A stretch of DNA of 6,752 nt from assembly GCA_031264825.1 (NCBI GenBank), contig JAISDL010000141.1:1-6752 (forward strand), given 5' to 3'. This DNA is from Accumulibacter sp. GTDB taxonomy: Bacteria; Pseudomonadota; Gammaproteobacteria; Burkholderiales; Rhodocyclaceae. Under the pieces are notes generated by a model, which worked only from the letters and a program-made list of their open reading frames with translations, ran no database searches and was not told the DNA's origin. Of the stretch, positions 5,576 to 6,752 are shown piece after piece. The translations under genes and the position numbers were made by a program. Every line of letters begins with the position of its first letter. Position 1 is the first letter of the stretch.

Positions 5576-5731
5576 TCAGGAGACAGATGTCAGGAGACGG
5601 GAGACAAGAAACATGAACCGCGAAACACGGATGCGCGCGAAAAAAATACTCGACCTTTCGCGTCTTTCGCGCTTTTCGCGGTTAAAAACCGGTTTTCATC
5701 AGTCTCCCGTCTCCTGTCTTCTGTCCTCTGA
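5576..5731. repeat. Nested inverted-repeat element (MITE/REP-like) overlapping the miaA 3' end
   Basis: The outer arms are 5576-5606 (CAGGAGACAGATGTCAGGAG...) and 5702-5731, whose first 15 bases GTCTCCCGTCTCCTG are an exact inverted match and the rest a near match. An inner perfect inverted repeat is AACCGCGAAA (5616-5625) with TTTCGCGGTT (5674-5683), surrounded by further CGCGAAA/TTTCGCG words (5638-5676). The left arm is the exact reverse complement of 2809-2839. No transposase is present. The right arm is inside the miaA reading frame and supplies its stop region. Confidence 0.8.
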
Positions 5732-6649
5732 TTCCACCCGCGCCGCGATTTTGTCGGCAAGCTTGGGTTCCAAACAGTCGAAAATTTCGGGCTTGAGCGT
5801 GTTGAGCATCCAGGTGATCTGGCGCTTTGCCAGTTGGCGCGTCGCGTAGATGCCGCGGTCGCGCATTTCCGCGCGAGGCCAAAGGCCGTCCTGCGCTTCC
5901 CAGATTTGCCGGTAGCCGACGCAACGCATCGAAGGTAGCTTGAGGCTCAAACGCCAGGTTTTTCTGAGTTGACTCACTTCGTCTTCGAGTCCGGCCGCGA
6001 GCATCGCGTCGAAGCGCGCGGCGATTCGTCCGTGCAGACGGGCGCGGTCCGACGGCAGGAGGCCGAGCGAAAGGAAGGTGTAGGGCGGCGGATGACGGGT
6101 GCTTTCGGCGAGGAGTGCGGAGAGCGGCCGGCCACTGACGCGATAGACTTCGAGCGCGCGCTGAATGCGTTGCGCGTCGGTCGTCCGCAGTCGGGCGGCG
6201 GTTTGCGGGTCCGCTTTCGCGAGTTCGGCGTGGACGGTGGGCCAGCCGTCTTTCGCTGCGAGTGCGTCGATCTCCGCGCGGATTTCGGGGACGGCGTCGG
6301 GCAGGTCGGCGAGCCCTTCGAGCAAGGCTTTGAAGTAGAGCATCGTCCCGCCGACGAGGAGCGGCGTTTTCCCCGAACGCGTGATGCGCGCCATCGCGTC
6401 GAGCGCGTCGTTCCGAAAGCGCGCGGCGGAATAGCTTTCTTCCGGCGTCACGAGGTCGATCAAGTGGTGCGGAAAGCGCGCGCGCGTCTCGCTGTCGGGT
6501 TTGGCCGTGCCGATGTCCATCCCGCGAAAGACCTGCGCCGAATCGACGCTGACGATCTCGACGGGAAAGCGGCGGGCGAGCGCAAGCGCGAGCGCGCTTT
6601 TCCCGCTCGCCGTGGGGCCCATCAGAACGAGCGCGGTCGGCGCGCGCAT
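5699..6649 (-). CDS. miaA: tRNA dimethylallyltransferase
   Basis: Transfers the dimethylallyl group of DMAPP to N6 of A37 in tRNAs reading UNN codons, the first step to ms2i6A; cytoplasmic. The 316-residue protein has the P-loop GPTASGKS (11-18), VDSAQVFRGMDIGTAKP (35-51) with the catalytic-type Asp36 region, the PHHLID segment (60-65), GGTMLYFKALLEGL (100-113), the DAQRIQRALEVY region, MRCVGYRQIW (241-250) and YATRQLAKRQITW (268-280). These match E. coli MiaA along nearly its full length. I prefer ATG 6647-6649, with weak AGGCG upstream and family-like length; GTG at 6668-6670 would add seven residues and overlap mutL by 11 bases. The gene follows mutL at 10 bases, the order seen in E. coli and other proteobacteria, so both are probably one operon. 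Oddity: the last ten or so residues (ESEDRRQETGD) and the nearby stop are encoded by the dispersed repeat, so the native C-terminus has been replaced or extended. Confidence 0.95.
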   Translation of the reverse strand: MRAPTALVLMGPTASGKSALALALARRFPVEIVSVDSAQVFRGMDIGTAKPDSETRARFPHHLIDLVTPEESYSAARFRNDALDAMARITRSGKTPLLVGGTMLYFKALLEGLADLPDAVPEIRAEIDALAAKDGWPTVHAELAKADPQTAARLRTTDAQRIQRALEVYRVSGRPLSALLAESTRHPPPYTFLSLGLLPSDRARLHGRIAARFDAMLAAGLEDEVSQLRKTWRLSLKLPSMRCVGYRQIWEAQDGLWPRAEMRDRGIYATRQLAKRQITWMLNTLKPEIFDCLEPKLADKIAARVESEDRRQETGD

Positions 6650-6659
6650 CGCGGTACGC

Positions 6660-6752
6660 CTATTGCCCACGCAGAAAAAATTTGTCGATCTCGCCGAGCG
6701 GGATTTCCGTCCAGGTCGGGCGACCGTGATTGCACTGGTCGGCGCGTTCGGT
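6660..6752 (-). CDS. mutL: DNA mismatch repair protein MutL, C-terminal end only
   Basis: The last 30 codons of a gene entering from the right edge, ending in TAG at 6660-6662. The peptide TERADQCNHGRPTWTEIP then DKFFLRGQ carries the CxHGRP motif and the FxR motif found at the C-terminus of endonuclease-type MutL (as in Neisseria), which forms part of the metal-dependent nicking site. E. coli MutL lacks these. The gene acts in mismatch repair with MutS and lies directly upstream of miaA, as expected. Everything else of the gene, including the ATPase domain and the DQHA-type motif, is outside the window. Confidence 0.9.
   Translation of the reverse strand, partial: TERADQCNHGRPTWTEIPLGEIDKFFLRGQ

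Noticed and set aside
5418..5849. A + strand open frame whose first about 30 codons (MASNLALTISLGTVAGAA...) look protein-like, loosely like a phage tape-measure N-terminus
   Set aside because: It lacks a Shine-Dalgarno, becomes arginine-rich through the repeat and continues antisense to the miaA 3' end. The initial likeness is too short to support even a gene remnant.

Overview
The window most resembles a GC-rich proteobacterium, probably a betaproteobacterium. The clues are a roughly 409-residue monofunctional aspartokinase followed by tRNA-Ser(GCU), a mutL-miaA gene pair, a MutL C-terminus of the endonuclease type (CNHGRP and FFLR), and GC-rich intergenic hairpin repeats. This placement is inference; no rRNA or other decisive marker is present.

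Left part (1-2640), mostly core genome. It opens with the 3' end of a radical SAM protein gene (+). Convergent to it lies a small helix-turn-helix regulator gene (-). A strikingly AT-rich divergent intergenic region follows, then lysC (aspartokinase, +) with two C-terminal ACT domains and a plausible in-frame internal start for a separate regulatory subunit. A tRNA-Ser(GCU) gene with its own recognisable promoter ends this part.

Middle part (2641-5698), accessory. Directly after the tRNA comes a 370-base repeat-rich stretch holding a GC hairpin, two adjacent 8-bp hairpins and CAGGAGACAG-type repeats. Next is a two-gene unit on +: a 58-residue acidic protein and a 511-residue protein with an apparent papain/C39-like Cys-His-Asp triad. 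The second gene starts at TTG, and its Shine-Dalgarno overlaps the first gene's stop codon. I recognise no characterised function for this pair, and it is the best candidate here for an undescribed system. Convergent to it on - are two tandem small membrane-protein genes that look like diverged paralogs, read from a promoter at 5413-5442.

Right part (5576-6752). A nested inverted repeat of the same family as at 2809-2839 closes the accessory block and runs into miaA, so the last ten or so residues of MiaA are repeat-encoded. miaA (tRNA dimethylallyltransferase, -) lies directly downstream of mutL, of which only the last 30 codons are in the window.

The layout reads as conserved housekeeping anchors (lysC-tRNA on one side, mutL-miaA on the other) around a lower-GC accessory block bounded on both sides by copies of one dispersed repeat.
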